A stretch of 36,876 nt of DNA. It comes from Bodo saltans (Eukaryota > Euglenozoa > Kinetoplastea > Eubodonida > Bodonidae). The position numbers and the translations under genes are program-made. The stretch is from contig CYKH01001274.1 of the NCBI GenBank assembly GCA_001460835.1, forward strand, positions 43,984 to 80,859, written 5' to 3'. The notes beneath the pieces are model-generated. The model searched no databases and was not told where the DNA came from. It saw only the letters and a list, made by a program, of their open reading frames with translations. The number at the start of each line of letters is the position of its first letter. The stretch's first letter is position 1. This document shows, in pieces, positions 9,801-19,400 of the stretch.

Positions 9801-10184
9801 GCAATACGGCTGGCGAACCCGGAGGCCCTTCAGTTGGTCGCGGCACCCCTCGTGGTGCCATGGCACATCAATACAGCCAGCAACGAAGATCAAGTACGCA
9901 GATATCAAACGTATCACGCGGTAGTGTGCGATGAGGGCAGCACTACTGCACCAGCGGCGGCACTGAACACAAGCAGCAGTAAACTGCAAACCTCTGCGCT
10001 TGGCATCGACGCCCCCTTCACATCAACGCGGTCTCCTTCTCGGAGTCCTCGACATCACTCAGGAAGGGACGCAACATCGCCTCGCTCGACGACAAGTTCA
10101 GCGCAGCAATTATCTGCCACGGCGAAGAAGGTGTTCCTCTACGATCCGACTCAGTGGTGCCCGATGTACCTCATGTTTGTGTAA
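6861..10184 (+). CDS. CCCH zinc-finger, WWE-like protein with a C-terminal PARP-like domain
   Basis: The protein has 1,107 residues. A CCCH zinc finger lies at residues 46-65 (Cys46, Cys55, Cys61, His65; spacing 8-5-3), normally an RNA-binding module. Residues about 155-235 resemble a WWE domain, which binds (ADP-ribose) units: an FDSEW block, then YTIEF, then a GSRRPIQR end. A second, weaker copy of the WWE C-terminal half may lie at about 283-320. The last 250 residues resemble a PARP catalytic domain: LQIQRVQHHAFYSRYL matches its first helix, ALFRYIPRSW sits where LFHGT is expected, PYLLLVVVAF fits the core strand, and FLYDPTQWCPMYLMFV matches the final strand of mono-ARTs. The catalytic His is replaced by Arg and no YGxGxYF block was found, so activity is unlikely. 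The order recalls vertebrate PARP12/PARP13 (ZAP). The middle is low-complexity, with a probable frame displacement at about 8370-8570. Coding status is sure; the PARP call is tentative. Confidence 0.72.
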   Translation: MHSFGKHPSGSPSPAPAPPSVASSGASTAQSLLFRKVVASKRGELCMHFVSPSGCALGPLCPYRHAGAQRTATAATFLDGDHSSSQSEILSEMKSREDTEEGVDITTTVAALHPSSLLSSSSKRFSAPPQVPSVQPLHMTISPLYSQPLCAHARGLVLWFFAELPAVTNSAKPPRWTAFDSEWTSFLEQAYLKMLKEHQYHRNMPATEFKEYTIEFARLYMCRTSDKGSRRPIQRALITASPTWVLEELDAPRQPKHHHAEDESHGDGPVSEVIDPVASSCLEYHYVHGGKDLLTIDVNRWKLRINLLTMVGREVREKRRSMFQGIGDLKDRFRTAASVVVNSGRFGGRPISPDEIVSPTTPSQRSAFTGSGSGSIIGGGMSRNIIHRPSVTGPRPPTNRSGSTAATTPAAKNRSTSLVGDVPAKRFQLRRLPITVRHGCPPSDPFDTSALQVRLTVVAKGTNKPIQTVIGPRPVRGDEGDHRFVFPVALDLNELTAATLPDVACDALGQCHWESGHHLWTHAHRCPAGRSSNCFLCSWTSSSVSQHAVKSGRSPSTQSSGHHVVEGHRDGSHSPYPQPSASTRGELHVTLDALAERSEVHRQLMSHEGAPIGSAFDAARSAAVSGVQAATGPWRRHQAVSRWFRSEWDGGRTLSVSTGPATNLLSSGLLSVSAQMGGVATPHSVAAASVKSPTSIELHHVKTGATSHEVLQLLSLMQRNAHPGGVVPTVASRRRSIGGASLLADGGDGWTTHPTSMGQSLTSSAFGTPAPVSPMMRASPNEETVDGVPSPNLFRQSVQQLEKQHALAVEQCYAARSIRHILVKQTSEGDRDGPAASHTAVDASSEGSGSNADETDLTVALHGLQIQRVQHHAFYSRYLRSRTEMFTEWHDSDAESAESSREEALFRYIPRSWLRSILYQEEDQRGSPPEGVDDTGSDDMLRSWNQQRMHFYRDLEAAGAEQRVPGVPYLLLVVVAFPGAAIRLANPEALQLVAAPLVVPWHINTASNEDQVRRYQTYHAVVCDEGSTTAPAAALNTSSSKLQTSALGIDAPFTSTRSPSRSPRHHSGRDATSPRSTTSSAQQLSATAKKVFLYDPTQWCPMYLMFV

Positions 10185-10193
10185 GTGTGTCAA

Positions 10194-10216
10194 GTGTGTG
10201 TGTGTGTGTGTGTGTG
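10194..10216. repeat. (GT)n microsatellite in the 3' flank of the PARP-like gene
   Basis: About 11 uninterrupted GT units begin nine bases after the stop codon at 10182-10184. The run probably lies in the 3' UTR. Confidence 0.9.
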
Positions 10217-10370
10217 AATATGTACTGTCTTGAGCAAAGAAAGGCGACGATCCCCCCATTTTGCTTAGCACCACGTTGTTGTGCCATCGTGCTATTTTCG
10301 TTCTATTCGAAATAAACAAATAAACAGATTCACACACATTCTAGAACAGTGGTGTGTGTGGCCGAGAGAT

Positions 10371-12593
10371 ATGCCTGCGAAACGAAATAGCGTTGGACCT
10401 ACCGCCACCACGCCACGCTCGTTGGCCCCCTCTGCGTCGATTGCACTAGCGCCTCTCGATCTCGTGGACGAGAACAGTCTCACGCACAACAGTTCGTTCA
10501 TTGCACGTCATGCAAGCCCCTCCATGTCCTTCGCTGACCTGATCAGAGCACGTGAATCCCAACAGAAAAAACTGCGAGGGGAGCTCGAAGCGCAGAATCA
10601 AGCACTCCGTGACCGCCTAGGCCTCATCTCCAACACACTCAGCACCAGCCCCTCCGGCGCCGTCTTTGGTGGTGGTGGCAACGGGTCAGACTGGGGATCA
10701 CCACCGCAGCACAACGACGATCCCTACCACCAGCTCAAGTCGCGAGAGTTTACCAACGATGGTGATGGAACCCCAACGTTAGGCCCGGTGATGAGCGCGT
10801 CTTTCAGCAATGTTGCAACGTCGCAGCAACTAATGGACGTGATTAACTTCGTTGCGGATATGAAGGACTCTGTGCGACGTGCGCAGGAGTCCGATACAGT
10901 CCTGCTACAAGCCCTGCGCCAGCGCGTGGAGGAACAAGAACGCCGATACGAAGAGAGGCTATCCGTTCTCGAAGCCCGCCTAGCAGGAGAAGAGCGTGCA
11001 CACGAAATTCTTCGCGAAGAGCAAAGCGAGCAGATCGAGACGTTGACGAGCGCCATCGATGAACTGAAAACGAATTCAGAAGCGGCTTTGCATGAGCGTT
11101 GCACAGTCATTGAGAATGGACTCAGCAACCATCAGTTATCCCTTCAAACCTTCGCGGCGAGCACCGAGGGCTCTGAGGAGAGACTCCAGAGCCTGGAAGC
11201 ATCCCTTGCCACACTCCAACGAAACCAAACCCGTGATGAAATTCACCTACATACTCTTTCAGAGTCTGTGGAGAGGGATCGCTCGCTCATGTCTGCGTTG
11301 AAAGACGAGACCATCCACCAACGGAAGGAACAATTGGATCAAATTTTCAAATCCGCCTCAACGCAGTTAGAATATTGTGAAAAACAAATGTCACGATTGC
11401 AAGAAGCAACCCACGCTGCTCAGGAGGACATGGAGAGAATTGTGGGAGAGCGCATTAGTCAGGTGGAAGAGACGCTGCGTGACCACGTCTTCGACTTAAT
11501 GGGGACCAGTCGTGACACGCTTGAAGCTCAGATCGAGGGCTCGATCCGCCGCATGAACATACTAGGAGAGCAGGTGACGGCGGAAGCACAAGCGACGCGC
11601 GGTCGTGCAGATGACGAGCTGAGGGAATTGAAGGACTTGTACAGGGCAGAGGTGAACACAACGTTAGAGGAGGTAGTGCAGCGTGCCAAGCAGCTGGAAA
11701 ACGATCGACGCGCAGAGTTCCCTGTCGCCGACGTCGATCGAGTCAATTTGATGATTCACGAGCTAGAGGGCGCAGCCGCACTCTTGGAGGGGTTTGCCAA
11801 GAACACCGTGTTGCTGGCGCAGAACGATCAAACAGCAGGTGGGCGAGCATGCCTGCTTACCCCACGCGTGGATGCTCTTGAACATATTATCGAGGTCCTT
11901 CAAGAGAAGGTGGATGAGCAGTCCATGTCCTCAGCAAAGAGAGCAATGTTCTCCGTGGACGTGCAAACAGGCCCCCTAAGCAGGGACAATGGCCCGAGCT
12001 GGTCAGACGAGGACAAAATCCGTAGGTCTGTCGATCGTCACCTGAAGTCCGAGCTTGAGCTTGCCGCAGCAGACCACTCGGCAATGAAGGCTCGCACCGA
12101 AACGGCGCTGACAATTCTTGCCGCAGCATCATCCTCCTCGTCCACATCGTTGCAACGTCCGCACCAAACGCGCCACGATGATGACGTCCTCCTGTCACAT
12201 ATCTCCCCTCCACGATCGGTCACCCCAGGGTCATGGAGCAGAGGTGCGTCGCCACGTGTGGGAGGCGTCAGCGTCGGAGCCCCGCTCCCTCTTCCCTCCT
12301 CAGGTGTTACCCACATCGCTGGTGATGGTCCTCACTACGATGCTGTTCAGATGCACCCACCCAGCAGCTCACACGCGCGGCTGTTAGCGGAAGTGGTGTC
12401 AGAAAGGCAAAAGAAAGAGGCCACAGTTGACAAGATTCAACAAATTCTCCGAGAAATTCAAACAAAATTTCACGAACTCTCAGTGAGAGAGCCCCTCCAG
12501 CGAAGTTTGCACACGAATATCATTGAGGGTGGTGGTGGGCGACGCAGCAAGCACAACTGCGGTGCCAGAAGGTGGGCGTGCAGGCTGGTTTAG
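10371..12593 (+). CDS. Coiled-coil protein; real 3' end probably about 12796 after frame breaks
   Basis: No family was recognised. From the ATG at 10371 the uninterrupted frame gives 740 residues. A basic, Ser/Thr-rich N-terminus is followed by a short helix near 10550-10620, a Gly/Ser linker, then long coiled coil from about 10840 to 11760, and a shorter one at 12390-12490. The region between is Ser/Pro-rich. The earlier in-frame GTG at 10281 is not used as a start, because a splice acceptor (AG at 10343-10344) lies between the two. The last 35 codons before the stop at 12591-12593 do not look like coding sequence. Coiled-coil-like sequence resumes just downstream in other frames (LEEQEEQLHKQQ at about 12675; then WLNEHAIDLRCALIEDENQ, 12725-12781, ending with TGA at 12794). 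Likely a cytoskeletal or flagellar protein by composition only. Confidence 0.8.
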   Translation: MPAKRNSVGPTATTPRSLAPSASIALAPLDLVDENSLTHNSSFIARHASPSMSFADLIRARESQQKKLRGELEAQNQALRDRLGLISNTLSTSPSGAVFGGGGNGSDWGSPPQHNDDPYHQLKSREFTNDGDGTPTLGPVMSASFSNVATSQQLMDVINFVADMKDSVRRAQESDTVLLQALRQRVEEQERRYEERLSVLEARLAGEERAHEILREEQSEQIETLTSAIDELKTNSEAALHERCTVIENGLSNHQLSLQTFAASTEGSEERLQSLEASLATLQRNQTRDEIHLHTLSESVERDRSLMSALKDETIHQRKEQLDQIFKSASTQLEYCEKQMSRLQEATHAAQEDMERIVGERISQVEETLRDHVFDLMGTSRDTLEAQIEGSIRRMNILGEQVTAEAQATRGRADDELRELKDLYRAEVNTTLEEVVQRAKQLENDRRAEFPVADVDRVNLMIHELEGAAALLEGFAKNTVLLAQNDQTAGGRACLLTPRVDALEHIIEVLQEKVDEQSMSSAKRAMFSVDVQTGPLSRDNGPSWSDEDKIRRSVDRHLKSELELAAADHSAMKARTETALTILAAASSSSSTSLQRPHQTRHDDDVLLSHISPPRSVTPGSWSRGASPRVGGVSVGAPLPLPSSGVTHIAGDGPHYDAVQMHPPSSSHARLLAEVVSERQKKEATVDKIQQILREIQTKFHELSVREPLQRSLHTNIIEGGGGRRSKHNCGARRWACRLV

Positions 12594-12796
12594 AACTTTG
12601 TTTTTCTCCGGTAGAAAGTTTTTCTCTCCGACGAACAGCTCGTCGCTTTATTTGACACCCGTGAGATTGGTCAACTTGAGGAGCAGGAGGAGCAGCTTCA
12701 CAAGCAACAGCTCCACCCTTTCACTGGCTGAATGAGCATGCCATTGATCTCCGTTGTGCGCTCATTGAGGACGAGAACCAGTTGACGACGATATGA
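12594..12796 (+). pseudogene. Probable displaced C-terminal coding segment of the preceding coiled-coil gene
   Basis: Downstream of the stop at 12591-12593, coding-like peptide appears in alternating frames: frame 2 to about 12625 (QVGL-type sequence ending VESFSL), frame 0 from about 12627 to 12719 (SDEQLVALFDTREIGQLEEQ), and frame 2 to the TGA at 12794-12796. Adding single bases in the G run near 12535 and in the C/T run near 12717, plus one further indel near 12625, would make one continuous protein. Either the assembly has indels here or the gene tail is decaying. Confidence 0.45.
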
Positions 12797-13559
12797 TGTA
12801 GCTTTCTATCGAATTTGTACGTCGTTTCTTTTCTTTTCATTCAATCGTGTTTTTCGCACACTACTTCGACTTTCCCCGCTCTGATTTTGTGTCGCTCATC
12901 TCTTGCGCGTTAACTTTCTTCTTTGCTTTTCATTTTTGCAAGTTTAGAGTTTTTCGTCCTTTTTTTCGGAAAGGAAGAACAAGTGAAGAAGAAAAGTCAG
13001 TGAAAGTTCGACATCTTTGGATTTTTTTTTCAAGGAAGGTTGACGTGTACCAAGATCCATCAGCATCCCAAAAAACACCCGTGAATACAACTTTGAATCG
13101 GGGTTGCTGCAGCATTCTTCGTACATCGCCACCGCACCTCGAGAATAAATCCCCGCCAACAACAAACGCCACAAACGTTTAAACAAAAAGTCGAAACTTT
13201 CCTTTCGAGGAGTTCTTCTATTGGTTGTTAGCAGACAGTAGTTCCCAACCGCAAAGAGAACGAGAAACGAGACACTCATTTCACACGATTTGAACGCTTC
13301 ACGAAGAAAACATTTGAAAACAGTGTTCTCTTTCTTGTGAGGCAATCAAAAAGTTTTATTGAAAGAGAGACTCTACAAAAATCGCACTCTATCGTGTTAA
13401 GGATCTACAAAAATCAGCCAAAAAAAAAGTCAAAGAGTATTTCCGTCGAGCGGATTTCAATTTGGCGGCACATTTATATCATCACTTACTACCAAACCCC
13501 CCACACACATTGTGAACAAACAAACCCCTCCTCTCCACAACAAACACTAAATCGACACG
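12797..13559. other. Intergenic region and probable 5' UTR before the giant receptor gene
   Basis: This 763-nt stretch is T-rich with several pyrimidine tracts (for example 12826-12850 and 13326-13335, followed by AG at 13339-13340). Short open frames here are low-complexity and unconvincing. I see no RNA gene. Confidence 0.5.
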
Positions 13560-16121
13560 ATGACCTCAACCTCATCGCCCACCCCCGCGTCTCGACCATC
13601 GACCCTTCTTGGGTTGGTGTCCGTTGCCGCACTGCTTCTCGTCGCGGCTCATGCCTCCACCATCACATCCATCACACCGAACACCGGCTCTCTCAACGGG
13701 TGGACTCGTGTCTCCATCCTTGGAACCGGCTTCGACATTCGTGGTCGATCTAACCTCGTGTACATCGGCTCAGGTATGGCTGGCGTCTACTGCGACCCTA
13801 TTCCGAACGAGTGTACCACCACGCGCATCGTTTGCTTGACCCCTGAGTATGCCGGCGTCGGTCCTATGCCCGTCACCGTGAACAGTTTCGGATACAACGC
13901 CATCTGCCAAGTTGCGGCCGGCTGCAACTACCAGTTCACGATCCAAAAGACACCAACCGTCACTCTTATCTCACCCCAGTGGTTGATTGCGCCAGCAAAC
14001 ATCACCGTGTACGGCACCAGGTTCTCCCAGGGTGACGCCAGCGTTGCTGCGTTCGACTTTACCATGTGGATCGGAGATGAGGAGCGCTGCAACCTTGTCA
14101 GCACGATCACCGGTTCTAGCTTCATCTGCAACGTGGTCAACATGCGCCCTGGTCTTCTCCCCACCACCGTGATCTTGGGCGCATCCGGCAAAGCGAACAT
14201 CGCCAGCCTCGTGAGCACCGTCGCGGTCCTTCCGTCGATCAGCGCCGTGACTCCATCCGTTGGCAGCCTCGCTGGTGGCCAGACCGTCACGATCTACGGC
14301 ACGAGCTTCAGCCCCGATGTGTCGAGCAACTACGTCACAATTCACGGAGCCCCTTGCATCGTGGACTACTACGGAACGCTTTACATCACGTGCAAGACGA
14401 CCCCTGTTGCCGCCGCAACCACCAGTGCCTCTCGCATTGTCTCACCGAACGTCTCGTCCACAGTGGACGCGTACTACAACCTGCCTGCCGGTTACGACCT
14501 CGACTTGTACTTCGTAGGCACGATTCAGTACCTCAGCCCCGACTCCACGGCAGTCACGAGCAACTTCAACACGTACATCGGCGCCATTAGCTGCGAGCAG
14601 TGCGGCTTCCGTGTCACGTCACAGTTTGTCCCCACCTTTACAGGAAACCACACATTCAGCCTCAACGGTGACGATTGGTTTGAGATGTGGCTATCAGACT
14701 CCTCCGAGCCGGTTGTTCGTGCACGTGGCGTGACCGCCACCGGCAGCACCCGTGCTCTAGACGTCGACGGCTTCAACCCCCGCCGTATCATTTCATACCA
14801 AGGTTGCTGCACGTACATCAGCAGTGCCCCGCAGTATCTTGTGGCTGGGAAAACGTACTGGCTCCGTATGTTCGTGAAGAACGGTTACGGTGCCCTCGGC
14901 CTCACTGGTCGCGTTTCCTTCAACAACTTGACCAATGTCCCGTTGGAGACGATGTTGTACAACTCCGCCGACTACGTGAGCCCCGTGCAGGTTCTCGTCA
15001 ACGATATGCAAGCACTTCCTCAGAAATCGTGCTTGAACTTCTCGTCCTGCGATTACAACTTCGTTGCGTCCGCGACGCCCACCGTCACCGGAGTGAGCCC
15101 GACGTCCATCGGTCCCCAGCAGTCCCTCACCATTACTGGAACAGGCTTCGACACCAGCACCACCAATCCCGGCACCAGTACTGCATGTGCCGTGGCAACG
15201 TTATGCGGAGGTGGTGGTTGCGCATGCGCCACCCAAGCTCTCTGTGGATTGCACACGTCCTTGTGCTCGTGGAGCGGATCTGCGTGCGTGTACCGCTACA
15301 ACCCTCCCCAGTGCTTCCAGTGGTCTCTGAACACCGTCACCGTTGGCGGCCAGCCCTGCAACGTGACGAGCCAGACCTCCACCCAGCTCGTGTGCACGAT
15401 GCCTTTTGTGACCGCTGGTAGCAAGCGTGTGATTGTGTCCATTGCGACGACTGGCCAAGCATCAGGTGTCGCTAAGTACGTCAACGTCCTGACTGTTGTC
15501 GACGGCATCTCGCCCTCGTCAGGCAGCATCAATGGCGGCAATGTGCTGTCCATCAACGGCTTCGGTTTCGATCCCGCGTCCACACAAGTGCAAGTCGGCA
15601 ATGCGACGTGCGCGATCGTCAGCGTTGCCTTTGACCTGATCACCTGTATCGTTCCGTCTCTTGGTGCAGAAGGTGCCGCCTCTGTGCGCGTCTTGACCAG
15701 CAACGCCCGAGCCTACATCCTGCCCACTTCGTATCAATATGACGCCAAGCCCGTCCGCCCTGGTACCACCGTCGAGGTCACCGAGTCGTCCATCACCCCC
15801 ATCAACGGCCCTGCCAACGGTGCCACACGTGTGTTCGTAACACTTCCTACTGCGTACAGCATGTCGAGCTCCACCGCCATCTCCGTCGTGATCGGCGGCG
15901 TTCCTTGCGCTGTGCGTGCTGCCGGGTCCAACAGCATTCAATGCTTCACTGGCGTTGCCGCTGCTGCTGGTACATTCCTGTGTTGTCGACGGCATCTCGC
16001 CCTCGTCCGGCAGCATCAATGGCGGCAATGTGCTGTCCATCAACGGCTTCGGTTTCGATCCAGCGTCCACACAAGTGCAAGTCGGCAATGCGACGTGCGC
16101 GATCGTCAGCGTTGCCTTTGA
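13560..16121 (+). CDS. Fibrocystin-like receptor, N-terminal part (true frame to about 15980)
   Basis: The N-terminus has a hydrophobic signal peptide (residues about 15-32, probable cleavage after AHA at 30-32). Several IPT/TIG immunoglobulin-like modules follow, each with a start like ITSITPNTGSLNGW and a later G-x-G/S-F turn (residues about 35-110, 132-210, 225-283). A PA14-like module at about 14466-14920 carries the FTGNHTFSLNGDD motif typical of PA14 carbohydrate- or surface-binding folds. A fourth IPT contains a cysteine-rich insert (about 15180-15310). A fifth and sixth IPT run from 15497 to 15980. All of this belongs outside the cell. After 15980 the sequence restarts a tandem copy of 15494-15980 in another frame, so the last 47 codons before the stop at 16121 are out of frame and not real protein. 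The start at 13560 is the ATG directly before the signal peptide. Confidence 0.9.
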   Translation: MTSTSSPTPASRPSTLLGLVSVAALLLVAAHASTITSITPNTGSLNGWTRVSILGTGFDIRGRSNLVYIGSGMAGVYCDPIPNECTTTRIVCLTPEYAGVGPMPVTVNSFGYNAICQVAAGCNYQFTIQKTPTVTLISPQWLIAPANITVYGTRFSQGDASVAAFDFTMWIGDEERCNLVSTITGSSFICNVVNMRPGLLPTTVILGASGKANIASLVSTVAVLPSISAVTPSVGSLAGGQTVTIYGTSFSPDVSSNYVTIHGAPCIVDYYGTLYITCKTTPVAAATTSASRIVSPNVSSTVDAYYNLPAGYDLDLYFVGTIQYLSPDSTAVTSNFNTYIGAISCEQCGFRVTSQFVPTFTGNHTFSLNGDDWFEMWLSDSSEPVVRARGVTATGSTRALDVDGFNPRRIISYQGCCTYISSAPQYLVAGKTYWLRMFVKNGYGALGLTGRVSFNNLTNVPLETMLYNSADYVSPVQVLVNDMQALPQKSCLNFSSCDYNFVASATPTVTGVSPTSIGPQQSLTITGTGFDTSTTNPGTSTACAVATLCGGGGCACATQALCGLHTSLCSWSGSACVYRYNPPQCFQWSLNTVTVGGQPCNVTSQTSTQLVCTMPFVTAGSKRVIVSIATTGQASGVAKYVNVLTVVDGISPSSGSINGGNVLSINGFGFDPASTQVQVGNATCAIVSVAFDLITCIVPSLGAEGAASVRVLTSNARAYILPTSYQYDAKPVRPGTTVEVTESSITPINGPANGATRVFVTLPTAYSMSSSTAISVVIGGVPCAVRAAGSNSIQCFTGVAAAAGTFLCCRRHLALVRQHQWRQCAVHQRLRFRSSVHTSASRQCDVRDRQRCL

Positions 16122-16467
16122 CCTGATCACCTGTATCGTTCCGTCTCTTGGTGCAGAAGGTGCCGCCTCTGTGCGCGTCTTGACCAGCAACGCCCGAGCC
16201 TACATCCTGCCCACTTCGTATCAGTACGACGCCAAGCCCGTCCGCCCTGGTACCACCGTCGAGGTCACCGAGTCGTCCATCACCCCCATCAACGGCCCTG
16301 CCAACGGTGCCACACGTGTGTTCGTAACACTTCCTACTGCGTACAGCATGTCGAGCTCCACCGCCATCTCCGTCGTGATCGGCGGCGTTCCTTGCGCTGT
16401 GCGTGCTGCCGGGTCCAACAGCATTCAATGCTTCACTGGCGTTGCCGCTGCTGCTGGTACATTCCTG
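15494..16467. repeat. 487-bp direct tandem duplication (15494-15980 and 15981-16467)
   Basis: The two copies match base for base except at four positions. In the reading frame of copy 1 these are Ser TCA/TCC, Pro CCC/CCA, Gln CAA/CAG and Tyr TAT/TAC, all synonymous third positions. The length leaves a remainder of one on division by three, so the second copy is read in another frame and the giant gene is interrupted. Synonymous-only differences mean both copies were under coding selection as they diverged, as two alleles would be. Confidence 0.95.
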
Positions 16468-19400
16468 TCCTACGTGTCGTTTGTCGACAAGTACCGCTGC
16501 TGCTGGTACATTCCTGTCCTACGTGTCGTTTGTCGACAAGTACAATGAAGGCGTCTCCGTGCAGCTGCCGTCCTTCACGTACTATCACACCATCTTGTCC
16601 GTGTCCCCTGCAACTCTCAGTTTGTACGGCGGCGTTGCCTTCTCGTTCCAGTTAAGTGGCGCGTTCAGCACGCAGGAGATCTCCCTGTCACTGGCCGGAG
16701 CTCCTTGCGGCGCCTTCTCCATGAGCGGTACCGTTGGCACGTGCACCACTGGCCCCCGCGCCACGCTAGGAGCACGTACGATCCTCCAGGACTTCAATTT
16801 CCTCGGCGATGGCAATGCACTGACAAACCCTTTGAACTTTGTTCAAACGTCCAGTGGCGTGACAGTGAACGATATCGGAGATGCCTATGTCCCTGCTGGC
16901 GACTACATCATGTCCAAGAAATCTTTCAGCCGCCCCTTTTCCCTGCGCGTCCTTCTTCAACCAACCCTGCCCATGGTGCAGTTCAGCTCTCTTGACCGCT
17001 CGATTGTGCTCCGTGCTGGCGTCTCCCAGCCTACCCTGTCCACCGATGGCATCCGCGCCATTGCTGGTGCCCCCAACGCCTCCTTCCAACTGATTGGCTC
17101 GACAACCACCACCGGTGCCACCACCATCAACCCGACGTATGCCAACGCTGCCTTCAGCACATCGACGTTCCAAGAGCATCGCCTTGAGATGTACAACACA
17201 CAAGTGTTGTACTACGTGAACAACGTTTTGATCTACTCTGTTGCAGACAGCGGCTTTCCCAGCGGTACGGTCGGCATCGGCTTCAATGCTCAAGGTGTCA
17301 CTGTACGAAGCTTCACCGTGGAGTCCCTTGCACCAGAACTGCTAAGTCTGAACATCTCTGGCTCCCCCGTAAATGTTCAAACGGATGTGTTCTTCACCTC
17401 GACTGGTCTCCCCAGCGCCACAGGAGCTACTGTGGATGCCACCACAGGCATTCTGACCCTTAGCGGCGCCACGAACTTCGACTCCACCACGAAGCTGATG
17501 GTGACAGGCTCGGACGGCACAATCAACGCGTCATCGGTTGCCCTGTGCCCCACACTTTACACCACCATGAACCCCGTGACCGGCGCACTGACGTACCGAT
17601 GCGTGCCACGTCTCGGTGCTGGAACCTACAACATTGTTCCAAGCAGCGCAACCCTCGGTGGTTCTGGCTCCCCTATTCAAGTGACTGTCGCGTTGATTGT
17701 GACCAGCGTCACCCCAAGCTCCATCCCCCTGGGTGGCGGCCGCGTTACGATCGTCGGTGCTGGCTTCTGGGGAGATATTAGCGTCCTCTTGGGTTCATCT
17801 GCTGCGACCATCGCTTCGTTCAACTCTTCGATGATCATCGCCGACATGACCAGCGTCACCCCAAGCTCCATCCCCCTGGGTGGCGGCCGCGTTACGATCG
17901 TCGGTGCTGGCTTCTGGGGAGATATTAGCGTCCTCTTGGGTTCATCTGCTGCGACCATCGCTTCGTTCAACTCTTCGATGATCATCGCCGACATTCCGGC
18001 ATCGAGCACCAGCGGCACTGTTTCGCTGATTGTTCGCGATGCCTCCGGCGCCAATGTGCAGTCCATTTCTCTCACCATCACGACCCTCTCGCCCTTTAAC
18101 ATCACTGGCATTTCATCCCAATCCGCAACCCTCTGGTCCACTGTCACCATCACTGGCACCGGTTTCAGCACCGGCGTCCTTGTGTACGTGGGCGGGAACA
18201 TCGCAATCCTGTCTACCGTCTCGGCATCAAGGGTTGTCTTCCAAATCCGCAGCACCACCGCAAATATGTTCGGCAACACCACCATCAAGATCGTGCAGCC
18301 TGGCGTCGGCATCGCCACGTCGTCCATCAACATTATTCCGTATGTGTACAGCACAGGCCTCACCCCGCATAACGTCTCCTCTCTTGGTGGCGCAGTCGTG
18401 ACGATCCCTGGTGTGTCCTTCCTCAACATTGCCCTCGGTACACCCACAGCAACGGTGACGTCCAACTTTGTCACTGGAGGCGTGTCGAGCTGGACCGTGA
18501 CCCCCGCCGTGCAGAACGCCCCGGCCCCACAGACAACTTGCGGCGTGCCTTACTTCGGACCATTCAATGGCATCTCCGTGTTGTCCCGCTCATACGGTGG
18601 TCTTGCCGCGCATGAGTACGTGCGCGTCGTCGCCCGCCTCGCAGTCCCTTACGACTGGTCGTTGCCAGTCCTGATCGTAGAGGGGCGCGCGTCCTCTGCC
18701 ATCACAACCATCTGCGACTTCAGCTCCACTGGATGTGCCTACCCGTGCATTGCGGAGCTCGCCGTGATTGTACGCCACAGTGCGACCACCCTGTCCGTGT
18801 CGGTGCAAGGCGACGTCAACCCTATCGGCGTCTCCTCCGTCACCGTGGACACCTACCAAGACATTGGCTACTACGCGAACATCAGCGGCGCCATCGCCCC
18901 CATTGATCGTGCAGACCGACTGGGTGCGACATTCACAGTGCCTGCTAACACGCCGGTTGCCGAAGATCAAGTCATCACGCTTATTGCTGGTGGTGCCAAC
19001 TACTGCCTGTACAACCTGTGCAAGTTGACCGTCGTCGCCCCACCCACCGTGCAGTACGCCACTGTGGTGGATATTCATAGCGCAAGCACCGCCCCGCATT
19101 TTGTGGCCGACGGCACTGCCAACGTTAGCTACCGTGCAGGCGGCACGTCGCTGAGTGACGCTGTTGCTATTGATCACGTCAGCACGCAGCGCATCTACGC
19201 GGCCGACGGCCCGGTGATTCGTGTTTCTGCAACCGTCAATGCCCTTCCAGTATCGACCAATGTTTCCTGGCTGACACTCACCAACCAAAAGTTCCTCACC
19301 GAGTTTGGTTTGTACACCAGCAGCAACGGCCGTGTCAACGCTCTCGCCTACAACCGCTACGTCTACACCGGCTCCGTTCTCAAAATTGGCGACGTGATCT

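Noticed and set aside
12847-13182. 111-codon open frame before the giant gene
   Set aside because: Phe-rich low-complexity sequence from T-rich leader; no heptads, domains or codon bias.
15981-16494. Reading the break in the giant gene as a cis-spliced intron
   Set aside because: The extra sequence is a duplicate of adjacent coding sequence and lacks intron-like borders. Cis-introns are very rare in kinetoplastids.
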